19,127 nt of DNA from SCGC-AG-212-J23 sp035649175 (GTDB lineage Bacteria > Pseudomonadota > Gammaproteobacteria > Burkholderiales > SG8-39): positions 1 through 19,127 of the forward strand of contig DASRKB010000148.1 in NCBI GenBank assembly GCA_035649175.1, read 5' to 3'. The notes under the pieces are model-generated. The model saw only the letters and a program-made list of their open reading frames with translations. It ran no database searches and was not told the origin of the DNA. Position 1 is the stretch's first letter, and the number at the start of each line of letters is the position of its first letter. Shown piece after piece: positions 8,044-14,496 of this stretch. The position numbers were made by a program, and so were the translations under genes.

Positions 8044-8586
8044 TTAGGGAAGCCGCGGCGCGTAGCCGCGCTTGTCCGGGTCGAGCTCGACGCGCATCGC
8101 CTCCAGCATGCGAGACACCATCGCGTAGAACGCGGCGACCATCGAGAGCTCGACGTACTCGGCGTGGCTGAAGTGCTTCGATACGCGCTCGTACACTGGG
8201 TCGCTCACCTCGCCGCGCGTCACCGCCTCGCAAAGCTCGAGCGCCGCCTTCTCGCGCGCGTCGAACTCCGCAGAGGCGCGCCAGTCCTGCAGCGCCGCGA
8301 TCTGCCCCTCGCGCACCCCGGCCTTCCTGGCCATCGGCAGGTGCGAGGCCCATTCGTACTCCGAGCGCGTGAGCTGCGCGCCGCGCAGGATCACGAGCTC
8401 GCGCAGCGCGCGCGGCGTGCGCGTGTCGTGGCGCAGCACCTTCGAGAACTCCGCCCACGCCGCGAGCAGCTCCGGGTGATTGCCGAGCGCGCGGTACAGA
8501 TTCGGCGGCTCCCCCCACAGCTCCTCCAGCCTCTGCTTCAGCTCGGGCGCGAACTCCGCCGGCGGCACGCGTTGCATGGCGCGCAT
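8044..8586 (-). CDS. Carboxymuconolactone decarboxylase / AhpD-like family protein
   Basis: A 180-residue all-helical protein of the carboxymuconolactone decarboxylase-like family (PF02627 type), recognised from LWGEPPNLYRALGNHPELL, RELVILRGAQLTRSEYEWASHLPMARKAGV and SHAEYVELSMVAAFYAMVSRML. The CxxC redox pair of AhpD is missing, so a peroxidase role is unlikely; the true substrate is unknown. Either ATG 8586 or ATG 8577 could be the start (MRAMQRV). Neither has a Shine-Dalgarno sequence, and a REP palindrome ends four bases upstream of ATG 8586, so the original leader may have been replaced. It is upstream of, and probably cotranscribed with, the queuosine transporter gene. Confidence 0.87.
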   Translation of the reverse strand: MRAMQRVPPAEFAPELKQRLEELWGEPPNLYRALGNHPELLAAWAEFSKVLRHDTRTPRALRELVILRGAQLTRSEYEWASHLPMARKAGVREGQIAALQDWRASAEFDAREKAALELCEAVTRGEVSDPVYERVSKHFSHAEYVELSMVAAFYAMVSRMLEAMRVELDPDKRGYAPRLP

Positions 8587-8590
8587 TCTA

Positions 8591-8609
8591 ATCGGGGTCA
8601 GACCCCGAT
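8591..8609 (+). repeat. REP palindrome copy 1
   Basis: ATCGGGGTCAGACCCCGAT is a perfect 9+1+9 inverted repeat. It lies between the divergent CMD-like and RAYT genes, four bases from the CMD-like ATG at 8586. The flank TCTCC gives it plus orientation. Confidence 0.95.
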
Positions 8610-8620
8610 CTCCCGGCTAT

Positions 8621-8637
8621 TCGGGGTCAGACCCCGA
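8621..8637 (+). repeat. REP palindrome copy 2
   Basis: TCGGGGTCAGACCCCGA, 29 bp downstream of copy 1 (start to start) with a 12-bp spacer of unrelated sequence. Plus orientation by its TCT flank. It lies 38 bp before the RAYT start. Confidence 0.95.
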
Positions 8638-8675
8638 TCTGTCAACGAAGCGGTCGCGTCGCCCGTTAATGGGGC

Positions 8676-9371
8676 ATGGCCCGACCACTTCGGCACATGC
8701 TGCCGGGCATCGCGGTGCATCTCGTCCACCGCGGAAGCAACCGCACAGCCTGTTTTCGCTCTGAGAGCGACTACCTGCTTTATCTCGTGCAGCTCAGAGA
8801 GCTCTCTCGCAAGTTCGATTGTGCGGTGCACGCTTACTGCCTGATGACGAATCACGTGCACCTGCTCGTCTCCCCTTCCTCGGTCGACGCCGGCAGCGCG
8901 CTGATGAAGAAGCTGGCGCAGCGCCATGCGCAATACTTCAACCGTACCTATGGCCGCACCGGCCCCCTTTGGGACGGCCGCTATCGTTCCTGCGTTGCGG
9001 AATCCGGGCGTTATGTCCTCGCATGCTACCGATACATCGAGCTCAATCCCGTGCGCGCCGGCATGGTGGCGCATCCGACCGAGTACCGATGGTCGAGCTA
9101 TCGGGCTAACGCGCAGGGACAGGACCAGGGGATGGTCAGCCCGCACGCCGAGCTCCTGGCACTCGGATCCGACGATGAGCGCCGGCGAAGGGCCTACGCG
9201 ATGCTCTTCGATGATCCCCTGGAGCCATCGCTGATCGACGGCATCAGGGGCGCCACCAATGGCGGCTATCCATTGGGCAGCGAGGCGTTCAAGGCTCAGT
9301 TCGGCGAAATTTTCGGCTGCAGGACGTCCCCCAGCCTGCCGGGACCGAAGCCGGGAAAGATCGGGGTCTGA
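8676..9371 (+). CDS. REP-associated tyrosine transposase (RAYT, Y1_Tnp/IS200-like)
   Basis: A 231-residue Y1-transposase of the RAYT type. HLVHRGSNRTACF opens the domain. The HUH motif is H60-V61-H62 in MTNHVHLLV, and the catalytic tyrosine should be Y118 or Y120 in CYRYIELNPVRAGMV. A basic C-terminal extension of about 90 residues follows. Such proteins nick and join single strands at REP hairpins. It starts at ATG 8676, at the domain edge. The last residues KIGV and the TGA stop are encoded by REP copy 3, so the repeat defines the protein's end. The gene looks intact. It sits between the minus-strand CMD-like operon and hppD, and eight other palindromes of the same sequence surround it within 7 kb. 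Regulation is unknown; copies 1 and 2 occupy its leader. Confidence 0.93.
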   Translation: MARPLRHMLPGIAVHLVHRGSNRTACFRSESDYLLYLVQLRELSRKFDCAVHAYCLMTNHVHLLVSPSSVDAGSALMKKLAQRHAQYFNRTYGRTGPLWDGRYRSCVAESGRYVLACYRYIELNPVRAGMVAHPTEYRWSSYRANAQGQDQGMVSPHAELLALGSDDERRRRAYAMLFDDPLEPSLIDGIRGATNGGYPLGSEAFKAQFGEIFGCRTSPSLPGPKPGKIGV

Positions 9372-9377
9372 CCCCGA
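9361..9377 (-). repeat. REP palindrome copy 3, containing the RAYT stop codon
   Basis: TCGGGGTCTGACCCCGA. The TGA at 9369-9371 is the stop of the RAYT gene (frame ATC GGG GTC TGA). The upstream flank AAAGA gives minus orientation. A separate 10-bp palindrome CTCTCGAGAG follows at 9379-9388. Confidence 0.95.
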
Positions 9378-9429
9378 ACTCTCGAGAGAACCCGGACCCG
9401 CCCCGGCCGGACTAAGAAAGACAGGGCCG

Positions 9430-9460
9430 ACCCCTTGGTTGGTTGGAGAATAGGGTCCGT
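9430..9460 (+). promoter_or_regulatory. Motif upstream of hppD shared with the LysR leader
   Basis: ACCCCTTGGTT (9430-9440) and AGAATAGGGTCCGT (9447-9460) resemble ACCCCTTGGTTAGAATAGTG at 2748-2767, with a 6-bp insertion in the hppD copy. This may be a shared operator or a degenerate relative of another dispersed repeat; the sequence alone does not decide. Confidence 0.3.
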
Positions 9461-9485
9461 CCCCATTTTTGGGCAGGAGGAAGCC

Positions 9486-10571
9486 ATGGCCGATCTGTGG
9501 GAAAACCCCATGGGAACCGACGGGTTCGAGTTCATCGAGTACGCCGCGCCGGACCCGCGCGCGATGGGGGAGCTCTTCGAGCGCCTGGGCTTCCGCGCGA
9601 TCGCGCGCCACCGCCACAAGGACGTGGTGCTCTACCGCCAGGGCCAGATCAACTTCATCGTCAATGCCGAGCTCGACTCGTTCGCGCAGCGCTTCGCGCG
9701 GCTGCACGGGCCCAGCATCTGCGCGATCGCGTTCCGCGTGCAGGATGCGAAGGCGGCCTACGAGCGCGCGGTGTCGCTCGGCGCGTGGGGCTACGCCGGC
9801 ACCGCCGGCCCCGGCGAGCTCAACATCCCGGCGATCAAGGGCATCGGCGACTCGCTGCTCTATCTCATCGACCGCTGGCGCGGCAAGGGCGGCAAGAGGG
9901 ACGGGGACATTGGCAACATCGGCTTCTACGACGTCGACTTCGAGCCCCTGACCGGCGCGCAGCTCGACCCCGCCGGCCACGGCCTCACCTACATCGACCA
10001 CCTCACGCACAACGTGCACAAGGGGCGGATGACGGAGTGGGCGGACTTCTACGAGCGCTACTTCAACTTCCGCGAGATCCGCTACTTCGATATCGAGGGC
10101 CAGGTCACCGGCGTCAAGTCCAAGGCCATGACCAGCCCCTGCGGCAGGATTCGCATCCCGATCAACGAGGAAGGCACCGACAAGGCGGGGCAGATCCAGG
10201 AGTACCTCGACAAGTACCACGGCGAGGGTATCCAGCACGTCGCCCTCGGTTCGAGCGACCTGCCGCGCACCGTCGACATGCTGCGCGCCAAGGGCGTGAA
10301 GCTCCTCGACACCGTCGACACCTACTACGAGCTCATCGACAAGCGCATCCCCGGCCACGGCGAGAACGTCGCCGATCTCAAGAAGCGCAAGATCCTCATC
10401 GACGGCAAGAAGGGCGAGCTGCTGCTGCAGATCTTCTCGGAGAACCAGCTCGGGCCGATCTTCTTCGAGTTCATCCAGAGGAAGGGCAACGAGGGGTTCG
10501 GCGAGGGCAACTTCAAGGCGTTGTTCGAGTCGATCGAGCTCGACCAGATGCGCCGCGGCGTGCTGCAGTAA
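9486..10571 (+). CDS. hppD: 4-hydroxyphenylpyruvate dioxygenase
   Basis: A 361-residue non-haem iron dioxygenase of the VOC superfamily. It converts 4-hydroxyphenylpyruvate and O2 to homogentisate and CO2, the entry to the homogentisate route of tyrosine breakdown in the cytoplasm. The iron ligands are visible: H172 in YIDHLTHNV, H251 in GIQHVAL and E328 in PIFFEFIQRKG. The C-terminal NFKALFESIELDQ gate helix is also present, and length is typical of bacterial HppD. The start is ATG 9486, supported by GGCAGGAGG just upstream; an in-frame ATG at 9435 would translate repeat-like leader sequence. The stop (10569-10571) is one base before REP copy 4. phhA follows 31 bp downstream on the same strand, so the two enzymes probably work in sequence, with a transaminase encoded elsewhere. 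Confidence 0.96.
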   Translation: MADLWENPMGTDGFEFIEYAAPDPRAMGELFERLGFRAIARHRHKDVVLYRQGQINFIVNAELDSFAQRFARLHGPSICAIAFRVQDAKAAYERAVSLGAWGYAGTAGPGELNIPAIKGIGDSLLYLIDRWRGKGGKRDGDIGNIGFYDVDFEPLTGAQLDPAGHGLTYIDHLTHNVHKGRMTEWADFYERYFNFREIRYFDIEGQVTGVKSKAMTSPCGRIRIPINEEGTDKAGQIQEYLDKYHGEGIQHVALGSSDLPRTVDMLRAKGVKLLDTVDTYYELIDKRIPGHGENVADLKKRKILIDGKKGELLLQIFSENQLGPIFFEFIQRKGNEGFGEGNFKALFESIELDQMRRGVLQ

Positions 10572-10572
10572 T

Positions 10573-10589
10573 TCGGGGTCAGACCCCGA
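10573..10589 (+). repeat. REP palindrome copy 4
   Basis: TCGGGGTCAGACCCCGA starts one base after the hppD stop and ends 13 bases before the phhA ATG. The TCTCC flank gives plus orientation. With copy 5 it forms an inverted pair 60 bp apart (start to start). Confidence 0.95.
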
Positions 10590-10602
10590 TCTCCGGGCAA
10601 CC

Positions 10603-11418
10603 ATGACGGCGAAATCACCAGCGAGCAAGAGATCGGGGTCTGACCCCGAATTACGGGGCGACTATTCCAAAGCCGGCCCCGACTTCCGGGTCGAGCAGGA
10701 CTGGAGCGCCTACACGCCGCAGGAGCACGCGCTCTACCGGCGGCTCTTCGAGCGGCAGGCGAAGCTCGTGCCCAAATACGCCTGCCCGGAATGGATCGAA
10801 GCCATCGCGGGCCTGGATGCTTCGCACCAGATACCGAAACTCGAGGAAACATCGAAACGGTTGAAAAACGCGAGCGGCTGGGAGATCGTCCCGGTCCCCG
10901 GGCTCATTCCGGACGAGGCGTTCTTCACGCACCTCGCCAACCGCCGCTTCCCGGTCACGGTATGGCTGCGCAAGCCCGAGGAGTTCGACTACATCGTCGA
11001 GCCCGACGTGTTCCACGATTTCTTCGGGCACGTGCCGCTGCTCTTCGACCGCACCTATGCCGACCACCTGTACGAGTACGGCAAGGGCGGCCTCAAGGCG
11101 ATGCGGCTCGATGCGGTGAAGTTCCTGGCGAGGCTTTACTGGTACACCATCGAGTTCGGGCTCATGAAAGTGGGTTCTTCCGTAAGAGCCTATGGCGCGG
11201 GGCTGCTCTCTTCCGGGGGCGAGCTCGCCTACTGCGTGGAGGACCCGAGCCCGCGGCGCCTCGCCTTCGACCTCGAGCGCATCATGAGCACCGAGTACCA
11301 GATCGACCGCTACCAGGAAACCTACTTCATCATCGACTCGTTCGATCACCTGATGCGCGAAACCGCGCCGGATTTCACACCGATCTACGCCCGTTTGCGT
11401 AGTAGGCTTGCGGCATGA
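10603..11418 (+). CDS. phhA: Phenylalanine 4-hydroxylase
   Basis: A 271-residue pterin-dependent, iron-containing aromatic amino acid hydroxylase that turns phenylalanine into tyrosine. The iron ligands are H138 and H143 in VFHDFFGHVPL and E184 in YWYTIEFG; this numbering equals that of Chromobacterium violaceum PAH from memory. The conserved domain begins at about LRGDYSKAG (residue 17). Residues 10-16 (RSGSDPE) are encoded by REP copy 5. The start ATG 10603 lies upstream of the repeat, and no ATG, GTG or TTG occurs between the repeat and about codon 56, inside the conserved fold. The repeat must therefore be translated if the enzyme is made. Its last bases overlap the next ATG (ATGA), linking it to the hydrolase gene. 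A small mobile N-terminal tail would tolerate the insertion. Confidence 0.96.
   Translation: MTAKSPASKRSGSDPELRGDYSKAGPDFRVEQDWSAYTPQEHALYRRLFERQAKLVPKYACPEWIEAIAGLDASHQIPKLEETSKRLKNASGWEIVPVPGLIPDEAFFTHLANRRFPVTVWLRKPEEFDYIVEPDVFHDFFGHVPLLFDRTYADHLYEYGKGGLKAMRLDAVKFLARLYWYTIEFGLMKVGSSVRAYGAGLLSSGGELAYCVEDPSPRRLAFDLERIMSTEYQIDRYQETYFIIDSFDHLMRETAPDFTPIYARLRSRLAA
10633..10649 (-). repeat. REP palindrome copy 5, inside phhA
   Basis: TCGGGGTCTGACCCCGA read in frame as TCG GGG TCT GAC CCC GA(A), giving SGSDPE at phhA residues 11-16. The upstream GAGA flank gives minus orientation, opposite to copy 4. Confidence 0.95.
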
Positions 11419-12239
11419 ACAAGGTCCGGTCCGGCGACGTCTCCATCCACTACCGGCGCCTGGGCAGAGATCGGGGTCTGACCCCGATCCTCATCGTGCA
11501 CGGGCTGTCGTACTTCTCCTACGACTGGCTCGGCGTGGGCGAGACGCTCGGGCGCGAGCGCGAGGTGATCCTCATGGACATGCGCGGCTTCGGCGATTCC
11601 GACTGGAGTCCGGGCCGCGACTACTCCGTGCCGGCGATGGCGCAGGACATCGTCGCCGTGCTCGATCACGCCGGCTGGCACCGCGCGGTGCTCGCCGGGC
11701 ACTCCATGGGCGGGCGCAGCACCGCCTACGCCGCGGCGAAGCACCCGGCACGCGTCGAAGGGCTCGTGCTGGTCGACTACACGCCCGAGAACGCTCCCGC
11801 GGGCGCCAAGCGCACCGCGAGCGTCATCGCGAACATCCCGCCTCGTTTCAAGTCGATCGAGGAGGCGATGGCCTACTTCGGCAGCCAGAGCCGCGCGCGC
11901 TTCGAGGCCTACCTGAAGGGCGTGGAGGGCGGCTTCGTGCTGAAGCGCGACCCGTACTTCCAGGAAATCTTCAAGAGCGGCCAGCGGCCGGCGCTTGGCG
12001 TCGACATGTGGGAGGTGATCGGCGAGGTGCGCTGCCCGATCCTCTCGATGCGCGGCTCGCGCTCGGACATGTACGCGCCCGAGACCATGACGAAGATGAA
12101 GGCGGCCAATCCCTGGGTGCAGGTGGTCGAGGTCGATGCCGGCCACAACATCGCCGGCGAGAATCCCGAGGCGTTCCTCAAGCAGATGAACGTCTTTCTT
12201 TCCGCAATGGACAAAGCCCATGAGCCCGCGCGGCATTGA
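11415..12239 (+). CDS. Alpha/beta hydrolase
   Basis: A 274-residue alpha/beta-hydrolase. The nucleophile is S97 in GHSMGG, the acid is probably D218 in RGSRSDMYAP, and the base is H244 in DAGHNIAGENP. HG in IVHGLSYF supplies the oxyanion hole. The first strand (VSIHYRRLG) is joined to the second (PILIVHG) by residues 18-25, encoded largely by REP copy 6; in relatives this turn is a short Gly/Pro loop, so the insertion is in the least sensitive place. The start overlaps the phhA stop (ATGA) and the end overlaps the next gene by 20 bp, so expression is probably coupled. The substrate is unknown. An ester, lactone or C-C bond hydrolase of aromatic-acid metabolism fits the context, but this is inference. 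Confidence 0.92.
   Translation: MNKVRSGDVSIHYRRLGRDRGLTPILIVHGLSYFSYDWLGVGETLGREREVILMDMRGFGDSDWSPGRDYSVPAMAQDIVAVLDHAGWHRAVLAGHSMGGRSTAYAAAKHPARVEGLVLVDYTPENAPAGAKRTASVIANIPPRFKSIEEAMAYFGSQSRARFEAYLKGVEGGFVLKRDPYFQEIFKSGQRPALGVDMWEVIGEVRCPILSMRGSRSDMYAPETMTKMKAANPWVQVVEVDAGHNIAGENPEAFLKQMNVFLSAMDKAHEPARH
11471..11487 (-). repeat. REP palindrome copy 6, inside the alpha/beta hydrolase gene
   Basis: TCGGGGTCTGACCCCGA read as (GA)T CGG GGT CTG ACC CCG A(TC), giving DRGLTPI at residues 19-25. The upstream AGAGA flank gives minus orientation. The reading frame differs from the one used in phhA. Confidence 0.95.
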
Positions 12240-12783
12240 CCACCTCGCCATCGTCTGCGACGACATGCCGGTCGCGATGGACTTCTACACGCGCGTGATG
12301 GGATTTCGCCTAGTGCACGTGCGCCGCGTGCCCTACGAGCAGGACCGTGGCCAGCCGCCCTACGACAACCTGCGCCATTACTTCTTCGACATGGGCAACG
12401 ACTCGCTCTTCGCGATCTTCGAGTATCCGAAGGGCTTGCCGCGGCAGAACCGCGACCACGTCGGCGGGATGCAGCACGTCGCCTTCCACGTGCCGCCCGA
12501 TCGCTTCGACGCGCTGATCGAGCGCGTGAAGGGCTGCGGCGTGAACGTCATCGGCCCGGTGCCGCTCGGCGGGCGCTTCTGGTCGGCGTACCTCTTCGAC
12601 CCGTGGGGCACGCGCCTGGAGTTCGCCACCGACCGCTCGGGCGAGCGCCGCGGCGTCGTCGAGTCGGTGCTGCAGACCGAGGAAGAAGCGCGCGAGGAGC
12701 TCGAGACGCTCTTCTCCGATCCCGCCGAGGTGGAGAAGTGGCTCACGCGCATGCCGCTCAAGAAGGAGAAAGAAACGATATGA
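12220..12783 (+). CDS. VOC-family (glyoxalase/dioxygenase-like) protein
   Basis: A 187-residue vicinal-oxygen-chelate protein with two beta-alpha-beta-beta-beta modules. Likely metal ligands are H8 (IDHLAIV), H86 (MQHVAFHV) and E134 (RLEFAT), the pattern of glyoxalase and extradiol-type enzymes. A charged, helical C-terminal tail (about 145-187; EEEAREELETLF) extends beyond the fold. It starts 20 bp inside the hydrolase gene and its stop overlaps the next ATG (ATGA). The reaction is not known; pairing with a hydrolase would suit an aromatic or lactone side pathway, but nothing in the sequence names a substrate. Confidence 0.88.
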   Translation: MSPRGIDHLAIVCDDMPVAMDFYTRVMGFRLVHVRRVPYEQDRGQPPYDNLRHYFFDMGNDSLFAIFEYPKGLPRQNRDHVGGMQHVAFHVPPDRFDALIERVKGCGVNVIGPVPLGGRFWSAYLFDPWGTRLEFATDRSGERRGVVESVLQTEEEAREELETLFSDPAEVEKWLTRMPLKKEKETI

Positions 12784-13388
12784 GCCGGTTCTTCATGGCC
12801 ATCCTCCTGTTCTCGGGGCTTTCCGCCGCCGCGCAAACCCCCGAGCCGGAGGCACTCGTGCGCAAGATCACCGCCGAGGTGATGGAGGAGCTGCGCACCG
12901 ACGAGGCGCTCGCCGCCGGCGACAAGGAGCGCGCGGTCGCGCTTGCCGAGCGTGCTGTATTCCCGCACGTCGACTTCGCCGAAGGCACGCGCTTCGTCAT
13001 GGGGCGCTCGTGGGCCAAGGCGACGCCCGTGCAGCGCGAGCGGCTCACCGCCGAGTTCCGCCGCCTGCTCATCCGCACCTACGCCTCGGCCTTCCGGGGC
13101 TACGGCGGGCAGGAGATGGAGGTTCTGCCGGTGCGCATGCACCCGCAGGACACCGAGGTGACGGTGCGCAACCGCTTCGTCCGCCCCGGCGCCCCGCCGG
13201 TGATGGTCGACTACGCGATGCACAAGACCGCGCAGGGATGGAAGATCCTCGACGTCGCGGTCGAAGGCATCAGCTTCCTCATGGTGTACCGAGCGGAGTT
13301 CGCCGAGCAGCTGCGCCGCGCGGACATCGACGCGCTCATCGAGGGACTCGCGGGACGGAACAACCCGGCGCCGACGACGGCTCGGTGA
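12780..13388 (+). CDS. mlaC: MlaC-like periplasmic phospholipid-binding protein
   Basis: A 202-residue protein with a signal peptide (MSRFFMAILLFSGLSAAAQ, likely cut after AAA) followed by the MlaC/Ttg2D fold. It is recognised from FPHVDFAEGTRFVMGRSWAKAT, RRLLIRTYASAFRGYGG and VTVRNRFV. MlaC carries phospholipids between the outer-membrane MlaA complex and the inner-membrane MlaFEDB transporter. Here it stands alone, with no mlaF, E, D or B next to it, in a chain of overlapping genes (ATGA with the VOC gene, GTGA with galE). It could serve a separate lipid or aromatic-solvent tolerance role, or its partners may lie elsewhere. The start at 12780 is fixed by the overlap and the signal peptide; the frame continues upstream only as a shadow. 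Confidence 0.87.
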   Translation: MSRFFMAILLFSGLSAAAQTPEPEALVRKITAEVMEELRTDEALAAGDKERAVALAERAVFPHVDFAEGTRFVMGRSWAKATPVQRERLTAEFRRLLIRTYASAFRGYGGQEMEVLPVRMHPQDTEVTVRNRFVRPGAPPVMVDYAMHKTAQGWKILDVAVEGISFLMVYRAEFAEQLRRADIDALIEGLAGRNNPAPTTAR

Positions 13389-14398
13389 GCGCGGTCCTCG
13401 TCACTGGCGGGCTGGGGTACATCGGCTCCCACACCTGCGTCGTGCTCGCCGAGGCGGGCCACCGTCTCGTCATCGTCGACAACCTCTCCAACGCCAAGGA
13501 AGAGGTCCTGTCGCGCCTTCGCGGTCTTTGTCCGGGGAAGGCGCTCGTCTTCCACCGGGCCGACATCCGCGATCGCCCCCGGCTGGAAGAAATCCTTTCC
13601 GGCGAAACGATCGAAGCGGTCGTCCACTTCGCCGGCCTGAAGGCGGTCGGCGAGTCGGTGGAGAAGCCGCTCCTCTACTACGACAACAACGTCGGCGGCA
13701 CCGTCGCGCTCCTCGAGGCGATGGCCGCACGCGGTGTGCGCCGGATGGTGTTCAGCTCCTCGGCGACGGTGTACGGCGACCCCGAGCGGCTGCCGCTCTC
13801 CGAGGAGCATCCGCTGCGCCCGGCCAACCCCTACGGCAAGACCAAGCTCGTCATCGAGCACCTACTCGCCGACCAGGCCGCCGCCGACGCGGGCTTCCGC
13901 TACGCGGCGCTGCGCTACTTCAATCCGATCGGCGCGCATCCGTCGGGCCGCATCGGCGAGGATCCACGCGGCATTCCGAACAACCTCCTGCCCTTCCTTG
14001 CGCGCGTCGCGATCGGTTCGTTGCCCGCGCTGCGAGTCTTCGGGCGCGACTACTCCACGCCCGACGGCACCGGCGTGCGCGACTACATCCACGTCATGGA
14101 CCTGGCGCGCGGACACCTGGCGGCCCTGGACCACCTCAACAGGAAAGAAGCTTGCTTGACGGTAAACCTGGGGACCGGGCGCGGCTATTCGGTACTGGAG
14201 GTGGTGAAGGCTTTCGAGCGCGCCTGTGGGCGCAAGCTCGCGCTCGAGTTCGCTCCCCGCCGCCCTGGCGACGTGGCCGCAAGCTACGCCGATCCCTCGC
14301 TCGCCGCCCGCACCCTGAAGTGGAAGGCGTCCCTCGGCATCGACGCCATGTGCCGCGACATCTGGCGCTGGCAATCCGCCAACCCGAGCGGCTACTGA
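13385..14398 (+). CDS. galE: UDP-glucose 4-epimerase
   Basis: A 337-residue extended short-chain dehydrogenase that interconverts UDP-glucose and UDP-galactose using bound NAD. Visible signatures are the nucleotide loop TGGLGYIGSH near the N-terminus, DNLSNAKEEV, FAGLKAVGES, the catalytic Ser in S124-S126 (SSSATVYGD), and Y150 and K154 of YxxxK. RYFNPIGAHPSG and the TPDGTGVRDYIHVMD segment are GalE hallmarks. The start is the GTG at 13385, overlapping the mlaC stop (GTGA); length agrees with the E. coli enzyme (338). It is the last member of the overlapping chain beginning at phhA and probably supplies sugar nucleotides for envelope polysaccharides. Two REP palindromes begin 7 bp after its stop. 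Confidence 0.95.
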   Translation: MSAVLVTGGLGYIGSHTCVVLAEAGHRLVIVDNLSNAKEEVLSRLRGLCPGKALVFHRADIRDRPRLEEILSGETIEAVVHFAGLKAVGESVEKPLLYYDNNVGGTVALLEAMAARGVRRMVFSSSATVYGDPERLPLSEEHPLRPANPYGKTKLVIEHLLADQAAADAGFRYAALRYFNPIGAHPSGRIGEDPRGIPNNLLPFLARVAIGSLPALRVFGRDYSTPDGTGVRDYIHVMDLARGHLAALDHLNRKEACLTVNLGTGRGYSVLEVVKAFERACGRKLALEFAPRRPGDVAASYADPSLAARTLKWKASLGIDAMCRDIWRWQSANPSGY

Positions 14399-14405
14399 TC
14401 GGAGA

Positions 14406-14422
14406 TCGGGGTCAGACCCCGA
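14406..14422 (-). repeat. REP palindrome copy 7
   Basis: TCGGGGTCAGACCCCGA, 7 bp after the galE stop. Its upstream GGAGA flank, the complement of TCTCC, gives minus orientation, so this is the T-centred form when read in that sense. Confidence 0.95.
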
Positions 14423-14434
14423 ACTAAGACGAGA

Positions 14435-14451
14435 TCGGGGTCAGACCCCGA
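14435..14451 (-). repeat. REP palindrome copy 8
   Basis: TCGGGGTCAGACCCCGA, 29 bp from copy 7 with a 12-bp spacer. The two units share GAGA before and ACT after the core. It ends 13 bp before the TATAAT of the dctP promoter. Confidence 0.95.
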
Positions 14452-14464
14452 ACTTTCGCAGTCG

Positions 14465-14470
14465 TATAAT
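14465..14470 (+). promoter_or_regulatory. -10 box (TATAAT) for the TRAP transporter operon
   Basis: A perfect TATAAT, rare in this GC-rich DNA, lies 26 bp before the dctP ATG. The expected -35 position falls inside REP copy 8 (about 14441-14447) and has no TTGACA match. Initiation near 14477 would give a leader of about 20 nt carrying the Shine-Dalgarno sequence. Confidence 0.55.
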
Positions 14471-14485
14471 TTTTCGACACCGACT

Positions 14486-14494
14486 GAGGAGGGG
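14486..14494 (+). promoter_or_regulatory. Shine-Dalgarno sequence of dctP
   Basis: GAGGAGGGG just ahead of ATG 14497 fixes the start of the substrate-binding protein. Confidence 0.7.
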
Positions 14495-14496
14495 AG

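Larger units (their letters stand above)
8591..9377 (+). mobile_element. REP-RAYT unit
   Basis: A RAYT gene bracketed by two plus-oriented palindromes on the left and one minus-oriented palindrome on the right. The gene ends inside the right-hand palindrome. RAYTs are single-copy domesticated relatives of IS200/IS605 transposases that are linked to dispersed REP palindromes. No TnpB and no target duplication were seen, so this is treated as a REP-RAYT locus and not as a classical insertion sequence. Confidence 0.8.

Noticed and set aside
8676..9371. A complete IS200/IS605 insertion sequence
   Set aside because: No TnpB, and the HUH protein has the longer RAYT-type architecture with REP palindromes instead of the IS200 subterminal hairpins.
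9435..9485. Longer hppD start at ATG 9435
   Set aside because: The extra 17 residues come from repeat-like leader sequence; ATG 9486 has a strong Shine-Dalgarno sequence and fits the family N-terminus.
8598..10628. A 676-codon open frame on the minus strand across the RAYT gene, hppD and two REP sites
   Set aside because: Antisense shadow of two well-supported genes in high-GC DNA; its translation is a low-complexity Val/Leu/Asp/Arg-rich protein with no domain.
14406..14422. REP copy 7 as a normal intrinsic terminator of the phhA-galE operon
   Set aside because: The stem is only 7 bp with a 3-base loop and there is no T run after it; a weak effect on mRNA stability is possible but not supported as a terminator.
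14406..14451. Repeat-spacer-repeat pattern that could suggest a mini CRISPR array
   Set aside because: Only two units, spacers of 12 bp, the repeat is a perfect palindrome scattered elsewhere, and no cas genes are present.
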